Shown one piece after another: positions 49,411 to 59,812 of a stretch of DNA of 64,000 bases. The notes below the pieces were generated by a model. The model was not told where the DNA came from. It made no database searches and saw only the letters and a program-made list of their open reading frames with translations. The translations under genes and the position numbers were made by a program. The stretch is from Gracilaria domingensis (lineage: Eukaryota > Rhodophyta > Florideophyceae > Gracilariales > Gracilariaceae), in NCBI GenBank assembly GCA_022539475.1, contig VCMS01000231.1:62001-126000 (forward strand). Reading direction: 5' to 3'. Each line of letters begins with the position of its first letter. The first letter of the stretch is position 1.

Positions 49411-50895
49411 TTAAGAAGTATCATCCCCATAGCCTGCCTTCAGCCAGTAAAGCACGGTGTCTATTGCGTCGCTACACATTCTTTCGACTGACACATAGTC
49501 TTCGGTTTCCACAGCTTCCGATACATCTTGAAGTCGGTGGAGTTCAATACAAAAGTACGCAATCAAGGCCAGATTAGAAATCCGCTGCAATGTCTCCTTG
49601 TTCCCATACTTATCCCAGTATTGAAAGTATGTTCGTTCCGCAGTCTCTTGTTCTTCCTCAGGTCCGCCCTCTGACGTTCGCATCACAGCGAAATCGCAAA
49701 ACGGGTGTCCAATATACGCACTATTCCAGTCAAATATATGGTAGAAAGCGTTGTTCACAGCACTTCCCACATTTCCAGAATGGAAATCACCGTGTAGAAG
49801 AGTATCCGGAATTCCGTAAGATTCCAGTTCTTCAAAACACAACTCCAGCCGAGAGATATTAGAACGAAGTCTTGCCACAGAATTTCCGTCTTTGCATCGA
49901 TCAAGCAGGGAGTACCGCGAGATCTTTCGAATATTCGTGCGTATCCATTCCACTGTGTACACGGGCACTCCCGCGCTTTTGAGTTGATCCAGGTGAGACA
50001 TTGAACGTTTCTGAAAAGTTGACAGCGTTTTCATGAGCAAATCAACTCTAATGCTTGCATAATCATTAAACCTAACATTCCATTCCATGTACAAGTTGCG
50101 AGAAGCATTCACCGCCAAGAGGCGTGGTGAAAACTCGGGGAGAATAGCAGATATAGCGGAGATTGCAGGTGCCCTCAGCAGTTTGGGGTTCCCGGTTTTG
50201 ACGAACACGATGTTGTTCTGGAGTACGGTGTCAACTCTTCGAGCACCGAGATACCGAACTTTGAATTTCATTACGCACGAATGGAATGTGTTTCGAACTA
50301 CTGAGACTGGTCCCTCCACTTCTAAGCTCTGATCCAATAGAGCTGAACCAATCCAAGTAAGGGATTTCCTAAACCACCCTGGACAGCGCCATGGCATCCG
50401 GTTCCTCTCTAACTGACTTGTTGAATTGTTATCGAGTACGGAAGATAGGTTTTCCTTGATATCAAAAGAATGGTCAATCTTCGCCCATTCTTTCTCAAGA
50501 GCCTCTTTGCGAGAAATCCACTCAAAACCTTCTGCCACTGCCAGGGAATCATCTACAATCTCTGCAAGTAATACAACCTCCTCAAGACCATACTTGGAGT
50601 CGGGGCGTACCCAAAGAGGTCGAAGAACAAATACGTCTATGCCAATCTCAGATTTTATCTCTTCATGTAGTCTGCCGGTGTCCTTATCCCAATTGATGAC
50701 CCATTCAGACGTTTCTGTTTTCAGTGGCTTCAGCACTGGGAGGCTTATACTAGTACGAGACTTTGACCGTCGGGCGAGTAAAGAGCTTGCGTTATGGGAG
50801 GGAATGACGAAGTGATAAGTGTTAGGGTCTTCAAAATCTCCTTCCGATGAGCATGAACCAACGTCACCATCAAGTGTACCTATTGTAGAAGGCAT
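49411..50895 (-). CDS. APH/choline-kinase-fold phosphotransferase with N-terminal extension
   Basis: 494 aa from the ATG at 50895. Residues about 80-160 resemble a Nudix-like strand-helix arrangement (VFVLRPLWVRPDS, then VVLLAEIVDDSLAVAEGFEWISRKEALE) but lack the Nudix box, so no hydrolase activity is expected. The C-terminal 300 residues are an aminoglycoside phosphotransferase-type kinase: Brenner motif LLHGDFHSGNV (His368, Asp370, Asn375) and metal-binding IFDWNSAYIGHPFCDFA. Similar two-part proteins occur as uncharacterised APH-family enzymes in plants and algae. The small-molecule substrate is unknown. Divergent from the TXNDC9-like gene. Confidence 0.75.
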   Translation of the reverse strand: MPSTIGTLDGDVGSCSSEGDFEDPNTYHFVIPSHNASSLLARRSKSRTSISLPVLKPLKTETSEWVINWDKDTGRLHEEIKSEIGIDVFVLRPLWVRPDSKYGLEEVVLLAEIVDDSLAVAEGFEWISRKEALEKEWAKIDHSFDIKENLSSVLDNNSTSQLERNRMPWRCPGWFRKSLTWIGSALLDQSLEVEGPVSVVRNTFHSCVMKFKVRYLGARRVDTVLQNNIVFVKTGNPKLLRAPAISAISAILPEFSPRLLAVNASRNLYMEWNVRFNDYASIRVDLLMKTLSTFQKRSMSHLDQLKSAGVPVYTVEWIRTNIRKISRYSLLDRCKDGNSVARLRSNISRLELCFEELESYGIPDTLLHGDFHSGNVGSAVNNAFYHIFDWNSAYIGHPFCDFAVMRTSEGGPEEEQETAERTYFQYWDKYGNKETLQRISNLALIAYFCIELHRLQDVSEAVETEDYVSVERMCSDAIDTVLYWLKAGYGDDTS

Positions 50896-51793
50896 CTACA
50901 GCGTAGATTCTACACTATACCAAGGGCAGTATGTTCTCAAGGAAATTCACAGAGCGGTCACTAGATCAGCAAAGCGAGAGAGGTTTTCGTCCAGAGTCGT
51001 CACCTTCATGAAGCGAGCCCGCTGATGGCCTCACAATTCGCGACGCGGCGCGAAAGTGAACCCAAACATAGTCTTGTATCAACTCTGGATTGACTAAGAT
51101 GTAACAAGGGTGCAGAGAAGTAAAATTGCGAAATACACTACCCTTGTATGCTGCACCACCGCTGCGCGGTGGTACATATGTGTTCTAAATGATCATCAGA
51201 TGCAGCATTCCTGCATGATGATGATATAGAACAGATTCATGTCTACCTCTGCAGCAGCCGCATCAGCGCCCCTAAACTAGTGCATCCAAGATAGCAATGA
51301 TTGCTATCATCGTTCACGAAGTGCATACAAGGGAAGTCGGTGCAGCAGCATTGGCACTCAAAGTGCACATACCTTTGCATTACCCTGTACAAAGTGCACA
51401 CACTTTAGTGTGTACACCGTCGTTTTGGCGGGAATTTTTTTTGTACTTTTCAGCGTACCAAGACCGAGCTATAAGCTAACGAAGCGGAAAACAGAACATG
51501 GGCAAGGATCTGTAGAGCTGCCCGCGTTGTTATCGTTGTTATCGTTGTTATCCAAACAAGTCTGGTGCTTTCATTCGTTCTCGACAGGAACTTAAGTCGT
51601 TGTCATCATCACCCAAAGACGAATATCATAGACGAACCCTCAGGTGAATCAGGAACAACCTCTACTTCTTAAGGGTCAACGAGGGAAAAGCATTCTCGCT
51701 GTCATTCTAGACATCTTTGGGTTACGCTCGTAAACTTGGGGCTCCCTACGAATTCCAACACGTCCCAGCAACCAGAGCAAGACCGAATTGGCC
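50896..51793. promoter_or_regulatory. Divergent intergenic region with several inverted repeats
   Basis: It contains GGCGCGAAA (51045-51053), hairpin CACCACCGC-TGC-GCGGTGGT (about 51151-51172), GATAGCAATGATTGCTATC (about 51290-51308), several GTGCA/TGTACA words, an E2F-like TTTTGGCGGGAA (51423-51434) and TTGTTATCG repeated three times (51531-51551). No ORF of substance. It lies between the APH-family and TXNDC9-like genes. Confidence 0.4.
51423..51434 (+). promoter_or_regulatory. E2F-like site upstream of the TXNDC9-like gene
   Basis: TTTTGGCGGGAA followed by a T-run, about 360 bases before the ATG at 51794. It is identical to the core of the site at 12971-12983. Confidence 0.45.
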
Positions 51794-52360
51794 ATGGCCC
51801 ACGTGCAAAACTTGGTTGAAGCCGCAGTGAAGAATGTCGTTGAAGGTTTGGAAGAACGGCTGGACTCGGAGATAGATCGGTTGAATAATCTAGACGACGA
51901 TGACTTGGAAGTCATACGCCGGAAGCGCCTGGCGGAAATGAAGAAAGAGGCTGAAGAGAAGGCCGTATGGCGAAGAAACGGTCACGGTACCGTACATCGT
52001 ATCACCGAAAAGGAGTTCTTCTCGCGAGCAAAAGCGTCGAAACGCATGGTGTGCATAATGTTTAGACCAGGCTCGAACAAGTACGCGGAAGACTTGCTGG
52101 AACACACCGGCAGGATAGCTCAACGTCATCTTGAAACCCTATTCACGGCGATGGACGTTGAGAAGGCTCCCTTCTTGTGTGACAGGTTGAATATTCGTGT
52201 GCTACCGTCTATTATACTGGTTAAGGATTCCGAGATTGACCAGGTTCTCGTGGGTCTCGATCAAATGAGCACCACTGGCAAGTTTACCACTGCTGGCATC
52301 GAAAAGCGGTTGCATTCATTCAGTATGCTAACCAGTACAGAAATCGCTGATGATGAGTAG
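51794..52360 (+). CDS. Thioredoxin-fold protein of the TXNDC9/phosducin-like group
   Basis: 188 aa from the ATG at 51794. An N-terminal helical part with LDDDDLEVIRRKRLAEMKK is followed by WRRNGHGTVHRI, the hallmark of TXNDC9 (ATP-binding cassette/CCT-associated, also called APACD), then a thioredoxin fold (MVCIMFRPG, DVEKAPFLCDRLNIRVLPSIILVKD). The CxxC active site is absent, as in the family. These proteins modulate the CCT chaperonin in actin and tubulin folding. Length is slightly short of the animal proteins (about 226). Confidence 0.88.
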   Translation: MAHVQNLVEAAVKNVVEGLEERLDSEIDRLNNLDDDDLEVIRRKRLAEMKKEAEEKAVWRRNGHGTVHRITEKEFFSRAKASKRMVCIMFRPGSNKYAEDLLEHTGRIAQRHLETLFTAMDVEKAPFLCDRLNIRVLPSIILVKDSEIDQVLVGLDQMSTTGKFTTAGIEKRLHSFSMLTSTEIADDE

Positions 52361-52818
52361 ATGAGACCTGTTAGAACGTTGACGAATGTGTTAAGTATGC
52401 ACTCTCGGGGTGCGATTGCCGAGCTACAGAGCATGGATATGGGAGCAAGGGGAGATAAGGAACCGTATCCACCTTTAAGTGTTGTCTTGCATTTACTGGA
52501 TATACTTCTCCGCGCGTCGCAGCGACACAGGAAGCCAGAATAGCCAGTAGAAGTTATCGCAGCATCTGAAACGCTTCCATTGCCAATGAATAGTTTCGTC
52601 TATTGCGTGAAGGGCTGGGCATATCGCGTTTAGCCGAGACCTGGCATATGCGGAGGGAGACGTCTCATCCACTATGCACGATCTTAGTTTTTCCAACACA
52701 GAACAACCACCCTCGCTTTGTTATTAACACTTGCATGTTGCATGATGACGGTAAACGCGAATAGAGCCATTGCAATAATTGACTAGCACATGCATCAATA
52801 TTGAACTTGTCGATGAGG
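52361..52818. other. Intergenic between convergent genes
   Basis: No ORF or structure supported; serves as 3' flank of the TXNDC9-like and chorismate synthase genes. Confidence 0.4.
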
Positions 52819-54096
52819 TCAACCAATGTTCAAGGGCAGTGAGCCAGAGACAGGTTTGGGTCCGAGTGGATTAGGTGCATCTTCCTCACGAACCGGTGTC
52901 ACGCTGTTCTGTGCAATTTGTTGCATTAAATGGTCCGCCAGAACCAGAGCCACCATCGATTCAACCATCGGCACTGCCCTTGGCAGCACACATGGATCAT
53001 GTCTGCCCTTTCCCCGAAGTTCAGTTTCTTCTCCACCTCTTGTAACTGTCTTCTGAATTCTCCCTATCGTGCTCGTAGGCTTGAAGGCTACTCGGATAAT
53101 GATAGGTTCACCATTGCTTATTCCACCTTGCACACCTCCGCTACGATTTGTTGCTGTTCTCGTTCTTCCGTCCTCGTCAATATAAAATTCGTCGTTATGT
53201 TCGATGCCTGTGAGCATTGTTCCCTCGAAACCACTCCCAATTTCAAAGCCTTTTGAAGCCGGCAAGCTCATACAAGCCTTTGCCAGGTCTGCTTCAAGCT
53301 TATCGAAAACGGGAGAACCCAGGCCAGCTGGAACGTTCCTTGCAACGACCTCAACGACCCCTCCGACGCTGTTTCCCGATTTGCGGATCTTATCAACGTA
53401 GGCAATCATCTTCTCTGCCGCATCTGGATGAGGGCATCGAATAATATTTGAATCCACCTGTTCCAGGGTGACGGTGTTCGGATCAACGGGTGGGGCTTCT
53501 ATGTCTCGTACACGCTTGACATAACCGACGATGTCGACACCAGCGTACATCTTCAAAATCTTGCGCGCAATGGCGCCAGCTGCCACCCTACCAATTGTCT
53601 CTCTGGCAGAAGAGCGACCACCGCCAGCAACAGCCCGAATACCGTATTTTGCGTCGTAAGCTGCATCAGCATGTGATGGACGGTACGCAACAGCCATAGT
53701 GTCATAATCCTGGCTACGTTGATCCTTGTTGCGAACAAGCATAGCAATAGGAGTTCCGATCGTAGTTCCATCAACCACACCGGACAGGATTTCAACTGCA
53801 TCAGGTTCGTTTCTTGGGGTGACAATACGGCTCTGTCCAGGCCGGCGACGATCCAGATCGCGCTGAACCTCATCGCGATGCAGCGGCAGTCGCGGTGGGC
53901 AGCCATCGACGGTGACACCAACTCCTCCTCCGTGACTTTCCCCCCAAGTGCTTATTCTGAAGACGCGTCCAAAAGAATTCCCTAAACCCATCGCAACTCG
54001 TCGAGGGCGTCTCGGGTGAGTAGCCGCATTCTGAACTTGAGCAGAACCCCCGAAGAATGCACTTCGTGCGAGAGAGAATTGAACAAATGCGGCCAT
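52819..54096 (-). CDS. AROC: Chorismate synthase, plastid-targeted
   Basis: 425 aa from the ATG at 54096. It converts 5-enolpyruvylshikimate 3-phosphate to chorismate with reduced FMN, the last shikimate step. The first 35 residues (Arg/Ser/Ala-rich, no acidic residue) look like a transit peptide, and the mature start [21 protein letters not shown] is the first family signature. The second, [25 protein letters not shown], and the third, [17 protein letters not shown], are complete, as are [13 protein letters not shown] and FMN-contact residues. No flavin reductase domain is fused (monofunctional type). Intact. Confidence 0.97.
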   Translation of the reverse strand: MAAFVQFSLARSAFFGGSAQVQNAATHPRRPRRVAMGLGNSFGRVFRISTWGESHGGGVGVTVDGCPPRLPLHRDEVQRDLDRRRPGQSRIVTPRNEPDAVEILSGVVDGTTIGTPIAMLVRNKDQRSQDYDTMAVAYRPSHADAAYDAKYGIRAVAGGGRSSARETIGRVAAGAIARKILKMYAGVDIVGYVKRVRDIEAPPVDPNTVTLEQVDSNIIRCPHPDAAEKMIAYVDKIRKSGNSVGGVVEVVARNVPAGLGSPVFDKLEADLAKACMSLPASKGFEIGSGFEGTMLTGIEHNDEFYIDEDGRTRTATNRSGGVQGGISNGEPIIIRVAFKPTSTIGRIQKTVTRGGEETELRGKGRHDPCVLPRAVPMVESMVALVLADHLMQQIAQNSVTPVREEDAPNPLGPKPVSGSLPLNIG

Positions 54097-56208
54097 TTGA
54101 AATGGTTGAGAAAGGTCGAGTATTGAAGCTCGCTATCTTTGGCAGTTAAGTGCAGCTTATCGTACGGTGTTGATGCTTCTCAGCGATGGCTGCCGATTCC
54201 AAGGATTGCTTGCTCAAGCGCTTCAAATTTGCTCGCACTTTCCGCTTTATAACCTTCATGAACCTGAAAGTGGTGATATTTTGTCGAGGTGTGAACAAGA
54301 TGACTAATATAACAGCTATAAATATTGCGTACAAATGCATATACGAAGGGTATGTAATACATACTGTATCATGTATTACTCTGGGACCCAGAGTCTAGCT
54401 AGGTAGCGCATCTGGCAGTGTCGTTTGTTTCAAAACACCAGGGATATTTTTATGTAGATGGTTTAACATGAGTTTCTCAAAATCTCTCTCAAGGTTATAC
54501 CCGTATAAGGAAAACTTTGTTATTATCCAGAAAGGACAGTCCATCTTTTTTTCGGAGGGGGACCTTGGTTATAGTAACGATGAACTGGAATTAGGCAAGT
54601 TGCTGAGCTTTGAACATTGCGATTATCAGCGACGAGCCCAGCGCTGAATATGAAGGATTATAGAGTGTCGACTAGTTATTATATCTAGTCTAAATCACTT
54701 GAATCACCCCGCCCCGCCTTCATACCGCGCCTTCTCGTTGTGCAACCCAAAGTTTTTCTACGTCCGAGAGTCAGGACACTCTCATTGCACTCCTTAAGAA
54801 AGCCAACCCTTCTGAAGCAGTACAAGCTGTGCTCTTCTCACAAATGAGAACGATATTCGTCTCGTTTTCTTTAGGGAAAGTAAACTTATTTCATTAATAT
54901 TCAAAGTGTCTATCTGAGCATCGTTCTCTCAATATGAAGGTCAACACAGTGCGGAATTCTTAGGCATTTGGAAGAGAGACAGGTTCGTTTGAATCTTAAC
55001 TTTAGCCTTTGAATACAAAACTACTGAACGAAATAATAAAGAAGAGCACTAAACAACTTTTGCGTGAAAAGGTTTCGGCCTGTCCGTGAACCAATCACAT
55101 GGTTTCGCTTGCTCCGAAGATTGGAAGTTAGGCCCCCATCGCGTGATGGCTGATTGCTTGTACTTCTGATATGTAGCGTAGTTAGCCTAGCTAAGTTAAG
55201 CATGCGTTCCGTGCGATATTAAATACGAAACTACTGGTTTAGTACACTATTCGAAATAGAGCTAAGCTAAAACGGTGAGCCCTCCCACTACTTCGAAATA
55301 AATAGACCATACTAAAGAAGAAGAGGAAAGCATTATTGGTTCCAGAGAGCATGTGTAGATCGTTTTGGTCTATAGTATAGTTAGACCAGAGATCTGTCAA
55401 CCTAAGCCATACACGGCCCGACATATTGGTTGAACATTGCTCTTCATGCCGTTGGAAGAACGAAAACCGGGCGTGGAAAGTTGACAAAGCTGATGCCGAA
55501 TGATTGCGTCACAATGCCAAATGACTGACCGCCTCTGTGCCAGAGATGATACATCAGGAGACAAGGCCTTCATCAATTCCATTTTGTTCGGCAACATGAA
55601 GCCAGATGTTAGGAACATCAGTTCCACTGTAACCAATTGTGTTCAGACAAGATGGAACATAGCTACGTGTACTGACTCAGTACTACGAAGCGGCCAGATA
55701 TGTAGCATCTGCGCCCTGTTACAAAGGTGGCAAACGTATTTGTCTGCGAAAGTATCGAGTCCCGGCTTAGATATCCCTCTCATACCTTCGCAGCACTCAG
55801 ATTCTCCTCCACGGGCCATATCATATGATGATCATGATTATCCACTCGGGAAAGAACTAAATACCCAAGATTGATACAGTATATACGACGGTACAACCTT
55901 CTTTGGAGACTCTCAACAACTCCATTGCAGAGTCCATTGTTTGTGTTTTGATAAAAACGCCAAGGAAATCTGTCCATCAACCAAATTACCATTGGTTCTG
56001 ATGTCAATTTCTGCCGATTATCTGCAGATCAGAAGTTCTGACTCAGAACCATACGTCTGACGTGCGTGGAAGTTCTACAGCGCTTCCTGCCTTTTCGGTT
56101 AGAAGCTCATCTGCTTTGTTTAAAGAGAAGCAAGGGCGCATCCGGCCGATAGATGTGTGATGCAACCGCGAGTGTTATTCTGTGAGTGTTTGCAGACTTG
56201 ACCACTTG
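54097..56208. other. 2.1 kb without a recognised gene
   Basis: AT-rich intergenic DNA. The longest ORF is 55500-55874 (+, 124 codons), with no motif. Short words such as ATACATACTGTATCATGTAT (about 54356) form weak inverted repeats. I see no RNA gene or transposon end. Confidence 0.35.
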
Positions 56209-57018
56209 ATGCGCTGTTTGCCGCTCTTCAGCACTCCGATATCTCCCCCAAGAGGTGAAAACAGAACTCCATCCTTTTTCTACCCATTCAAATCCCCGGC
56301 AAGAAAATCTTTCCAGCCAACTAGAAGGCACAACTCGATCGTTTCTGGACAGCATCTGTACATGGCTCATCATTTCGATAATCCAAAGCATGATCCATGG
56401 GAATCGATGTGGCAAGAAGGGGTTTCTCGTGGTGAATACTTTGACAAATGGAAAGCTCTACCAGAGCTAGTGAAACAAATCGAGAACGGAACCATATCGA
56501 GAGGACAAACGGCATTTGTTCCAGGATGCGGTCGGGGGTATGATGTCGAAGCGCTGTCGCGATGCGGTTTGTTCAGTAAGGTAATTGGAATGGATATATC
56601 TACGACTGGTGCCCATGAAGCTCTGGAATACCTGAAATCAGTCGATCCTAAACTACCGCAGATCTATGATATAGTACAGGGGGATTTCTTTGACGCTCAG
56701 TTGATCTACGACCCATTCTGTCTGGTTTATGACTACACATTTTTCTGCGCCATCCCTCTGGAAAGGCGAAAAGAATGGGCTCAAAGAATGAAATCGCTTG
56801 TTCGGAAAGGGGGCTCTTTGATAACTGTAATGTACCCCGTTGGAAAGGATCTCGCAGAAGGCGGACCGCCATTCGGAACAGATCCTAAGGCTTATGAAGA
56901 ATTGCTGGAAGGAGAGGGCGGGTTCGAGAGGCGAGATGGGCCTCGACTTGTCGACGATAACGCTTCCCATGAAGGACGTGAAGGTCGTACTTGGTGGTGT
57001 CGTTGGGAACGTGTTTGA
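56209..57018 (+). CDS. Thiol/halide methyltransferase of the TPMT/HOL family
   Basis: 269 aa from the ATG at 56209; an ATG at 56362 gives a 218-aa core. The first 50 residues (Ser/Pro/Arg/Phe-rich) may target an organelle. The core starts NPKHDPWESMWQEG and has the family's AdoMet site FVPGCGRGYDVEALSRCG, then GMDISTTGAHEA, QGDFF, LVYDYTFFCAIPLERRKEWA and GGSLITVMYPVG. Close relatives are plant HARMLESS TO OZONE LAYER proteins, which methylate halides, bisulfide and thiocyanate, and bacterial TPMTs. In algae this could release methyl halides. Complete and intact. Confidence 0.88.
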   Translation: MRCLPLFSTPISPPRGENRTPSFFYPFKSPARKSFQPTRRHNSIVSGQHLYMAHHFDNPKHDPWESMWQEGVSRGEYFDKWKALPELVKQIENGTISRGQTAFVPGCGRGYDVEALSRCGLFSKVIGMDISTTGAHEALEYLKSVDPKLPQIYDIVQGDFFDAQLIYDPFCLVYDYTFFCAIPLERRKEWAQRMKSLVRKGGSLITVMYPVGKDLAEGGPPFGTDPKAYEELLEGEGGFERRDGPRLVDDNASHEGREGRTWWCRWERV

Positions 57019-58189
57019 AGTCAGCTGTCGCGGCGACATCGCAGGTATTGCTCTTGATGGATACTGGTGAAGAACGGATGCAAGGGGTACAGGGAGCAGA
57101 CACAGGATTGCAGTTACTTGCTTCTACTACTAGAAAATTGTAGAATAGAGGCATCGTGTAGGGAGAAGGCAAGGAACACTGGATTAAAACTAGAAGGCTT
57201 TCTCTTTTCTCCTAAGATACAGGGGTAGATGATGTTGCCCGCGGTTTCTTCGTGAAGTTCTCACTGGTCAGCAAAGACCGGTGGCTCCAACGAGTGAGGC
57301 AGTTATCAAAATTAATGAAGCTGGTAAAGACTATAAATACCCTTCTACGAGAAGTACAAGAGAAGGTTTCCACTTCTGTTTTGGCCATCTAGAGCGAGAC
57401 AATTGAGCAAGAACACCATGATTCTGAGCGATATCGAAACAGAAATCTCGTCCCGTATGAAGTTCGGCGGCTTTGCGCATGCTTGGCAAGCCAGGAACAA
57501 AACGATTGTGGTAGGGCCACGACGACAATGGTCATGAGAACACTCCTTCCAGAAAGGCCGCAATAGACGTTGTCTTGATCGTGCAAGAACGGCGGAATTA
57601 TTCGTTGATCATTTGCGGACTTGAGATTGGAGAAGCATGGATGCATTGCAAGGAGCGGTAGTGGAACAGGCGTTACTGTACTGACTTTGAGATATGCTTA
57701 GCAGTGATGCTTCGGAACGTTTTTCTATGCTACATGACTATGACCTTCGCACCCTTCAAACAACGCGGTTGTGCTCGTAGACTTTCACGAAATGAGTGCA
57801 ACCGAATGCGAGTGAAACTGAATTGTATTGAAGACAGAACCGAAAACATACTCGCAGAATTTACTTCGTCACAATGCTTGCCGTTTCCAAAAGAATACAA
57901 CTAAATCAACTCGGTAAGGGTAGCAAGGTCACGATTAGCTTTCGTGCATCAACACGAAGGCAACTAAATATGCCCCCAGCTCAGGAAATACAGGTAATCC
58001 TGAAAAACAAACTCTACTTGCCTCGAGGGAAGTACCCCGAGGCGCAATAGTCTAATTCCTACATGCTGCAGAGCGTTTCTGTTGACAGCACTCCTTCATA
58101 AAAAAAAACCAATGCTTCACTACTTACCAACGAGAAGACTGAAACGAAGAACAGATAAGAACCCGGCTGACAAGGCTAATACACTCTCC
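57019..58189. other. Intergenic between convergent genes
   Basis: Only short ORFs of no recognisable product. CTTGCCTCGAGG and TACCCCGAGG (about 58018-58041) form a small inverted repeat. Nothing else supported. Confidence 0.35.
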
Positions 58190-59251
58190 TCACGAAGAGG
58201 AGAATCGCTTCCTTACAGCCTCAGTCCATTCGCTTTTGTGTTCATATGCTTCAAGTTCCAAAGTCCCTGCAAAGTTTTTAGTCAATGCCTCCCCTGGAAT
58301 GAAAGATTGTATCGCTCCAACATCGTCACCAAAAATCTTGAGAGATTTCTTTGCGTTTTCGCTCATGAACGGTTTCATAAATTTAAAAAGGCCCCGCACA
58401 TACCACGGCTCATGTACAATCAACATAGCGTTCGCACGTAAAGGATACGCATGTTGGAGTAAGTCAAGGGAAAGCAAGTACTCTTGTGCAGTGAAGTATC
58501 CAAATGTGCTCATTTTCAATCCACTCAAATCGGCAAGAATCACAACTCCGAATATCTGCGCCCTGACATCAAACATGAGGGTCTCCAACATCCCAAACAA
58601 CGACCCAAGAAGTTCTTCGGATCGAGATCTTTCTAAGGCCTCAATAAATGGCATCAGGTGATCCATGTCCATGCATAGAATTAGTCGCCCGTCATCATCC
58701 GTCTTTGGAAGAATTTGATAAGAGCCAGAGGAAAATAGATGCCCCACCAAATCCACGTTAACATCCCTCAACCATGCATGCTTAGCATGAGCTTCGCAAA
58801 AACCGATGAATTCACTCGCTGCTTTCTCGATGCGAAATTTTGAGCTCCGCAGGAAAACAAGGAGGGTACTGTCATCGTACCTCGAGAGAGTGATTGGTTC
58901 ATGGTTCACGGTCGCACGTACCTGTTGCTCACGATATTCTCTCACACGGTCTCGCATTTCAGCCATTGCCTTCTGCCGCCTCTCATATGTTTCGCCAATT
59001 AGCTGAAACGCCGCACGCCTGTATTCTCGAGGAGGCGCGAGAGGGTCAGTATCGTCAAGTGTGTCAAACTCGTATTCAGTTATAGTTGTCGACGTTGGTG
59101 AAGGGCTTCGGCTGCGTTGAGCAGCAACTGTAGAAAGTGTATCCGTTCTTTCCAAAATCTCTTCTGCATCTTGACATGCAGCAATTCCCTTAGATTCCGT
59201 ATCATGATAGGAAAGAACTTTTGAATCTCGCCTTCCGTTTGAAATATCCAT
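58190..59251 (-). CDS. CRAL-TRIO (SEC14-like) lipid-transfer protein
   Basis: 353 aa from the ATG at 59251. The N-terminal 120 residues are acidic/Ser-rich with a charged helix (QKAMAEMRDRVREYREQQV). The CRAL-TRIO N-terminal helical unit follows (LVFLRSSKFRIEKAASEFIGF), then the lipid-binding domain (about 180-335): GRLILCMDMDHLMP, FGVVILADLSGLKM, LDLLQHAYPLRANAMLIVHEPWYVRGLFKFMKPF and IQSFIPGEAL. This is the normal order and length for the domain. The group moves phosphoinositides, phosphatidylcholine or tocopherol-like lipids; ligand unknown. No GOLD domain. Confidence 0.88.
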   Translation of the reverse strand: MDISNGRRDSKVLSYHDTESKGIAACQDAEEILERTDTLSTVAAQRSRSPSPTSTTITEYEFDTLDDTDPLAPPREYRRAAFQLIGETYERRQKAMAEMRDRVREYREQQVRATVNHEPITLSRYDDSTLLVFLRSSKFRIEKAASEFIGFCEAHAKHAWLRDVNVDLVGHLFSSGSYQILPKTDDDGRLILCMDMDHLMPFIEALERSRSEELLGSLFGMLETLMFDVRAQIFGVVILADLSGLKMSTFGYFTAQEYLLSLDLLQHAYPLRANAMLIVHEPWYVRGLFKFMKPFMSENAKKSLKIFGDDVGAIQSFIPGEALTKNFAGTLELEAYEHKSEWTEAVRKRFSSS

Positions 59252-59812
59252 TGCCGTCCAATCAAAGCTCGCAAGAAGAGACGCACAACTCGTTCAATTG
59301 TCAAGAGACTCAAGAACGTGAATACCCATCGGAAGAGATCGCCAAGTGAGAACTTCTGGTTAGGCTTGCGTCGTCAAGGATGGATTATGTTCTATTCAAC
59401 TCTAGCCGACTCTCTTGGCAATATCAACGGAATACTTCTTCGTTTCGGGCATTGGATTACAAACCTTGTGCAACGAAAAACCGTTCTGAAGGACGGGCCG
59501 CAATATATTCTGTATTATTCACGCACTCTAATGGAATAAGTGCGCTTCCATCTACGCGCATGTAGTGATGGTGTAGAACAGCGTAATCTCGTTCTATTAC
59601 CGATTCACGAAACATGGTCCATGAACGAAAGGATGTAGCCCAAAAATGCGGATCAATTGACGTGTGACTCGCAGTCGAGATACAAAGCAGTTACGAGATG
59701 CGAACTTCGCACTCGACGAGGATGGATGGAGAGCACATGAGAAGGCCAACGATATGATTGGTGGTCAGAAACAATATTCGTTAATCAACCGGGACGAAAC
59801 GCTGAAGTCTAG
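59252..59812. other. Intergenic before the copia-type element
   Basis: The 5' flank of the CRAL-TRIO gene. No gene supported; short ORFs only. Confidence 0.35.
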
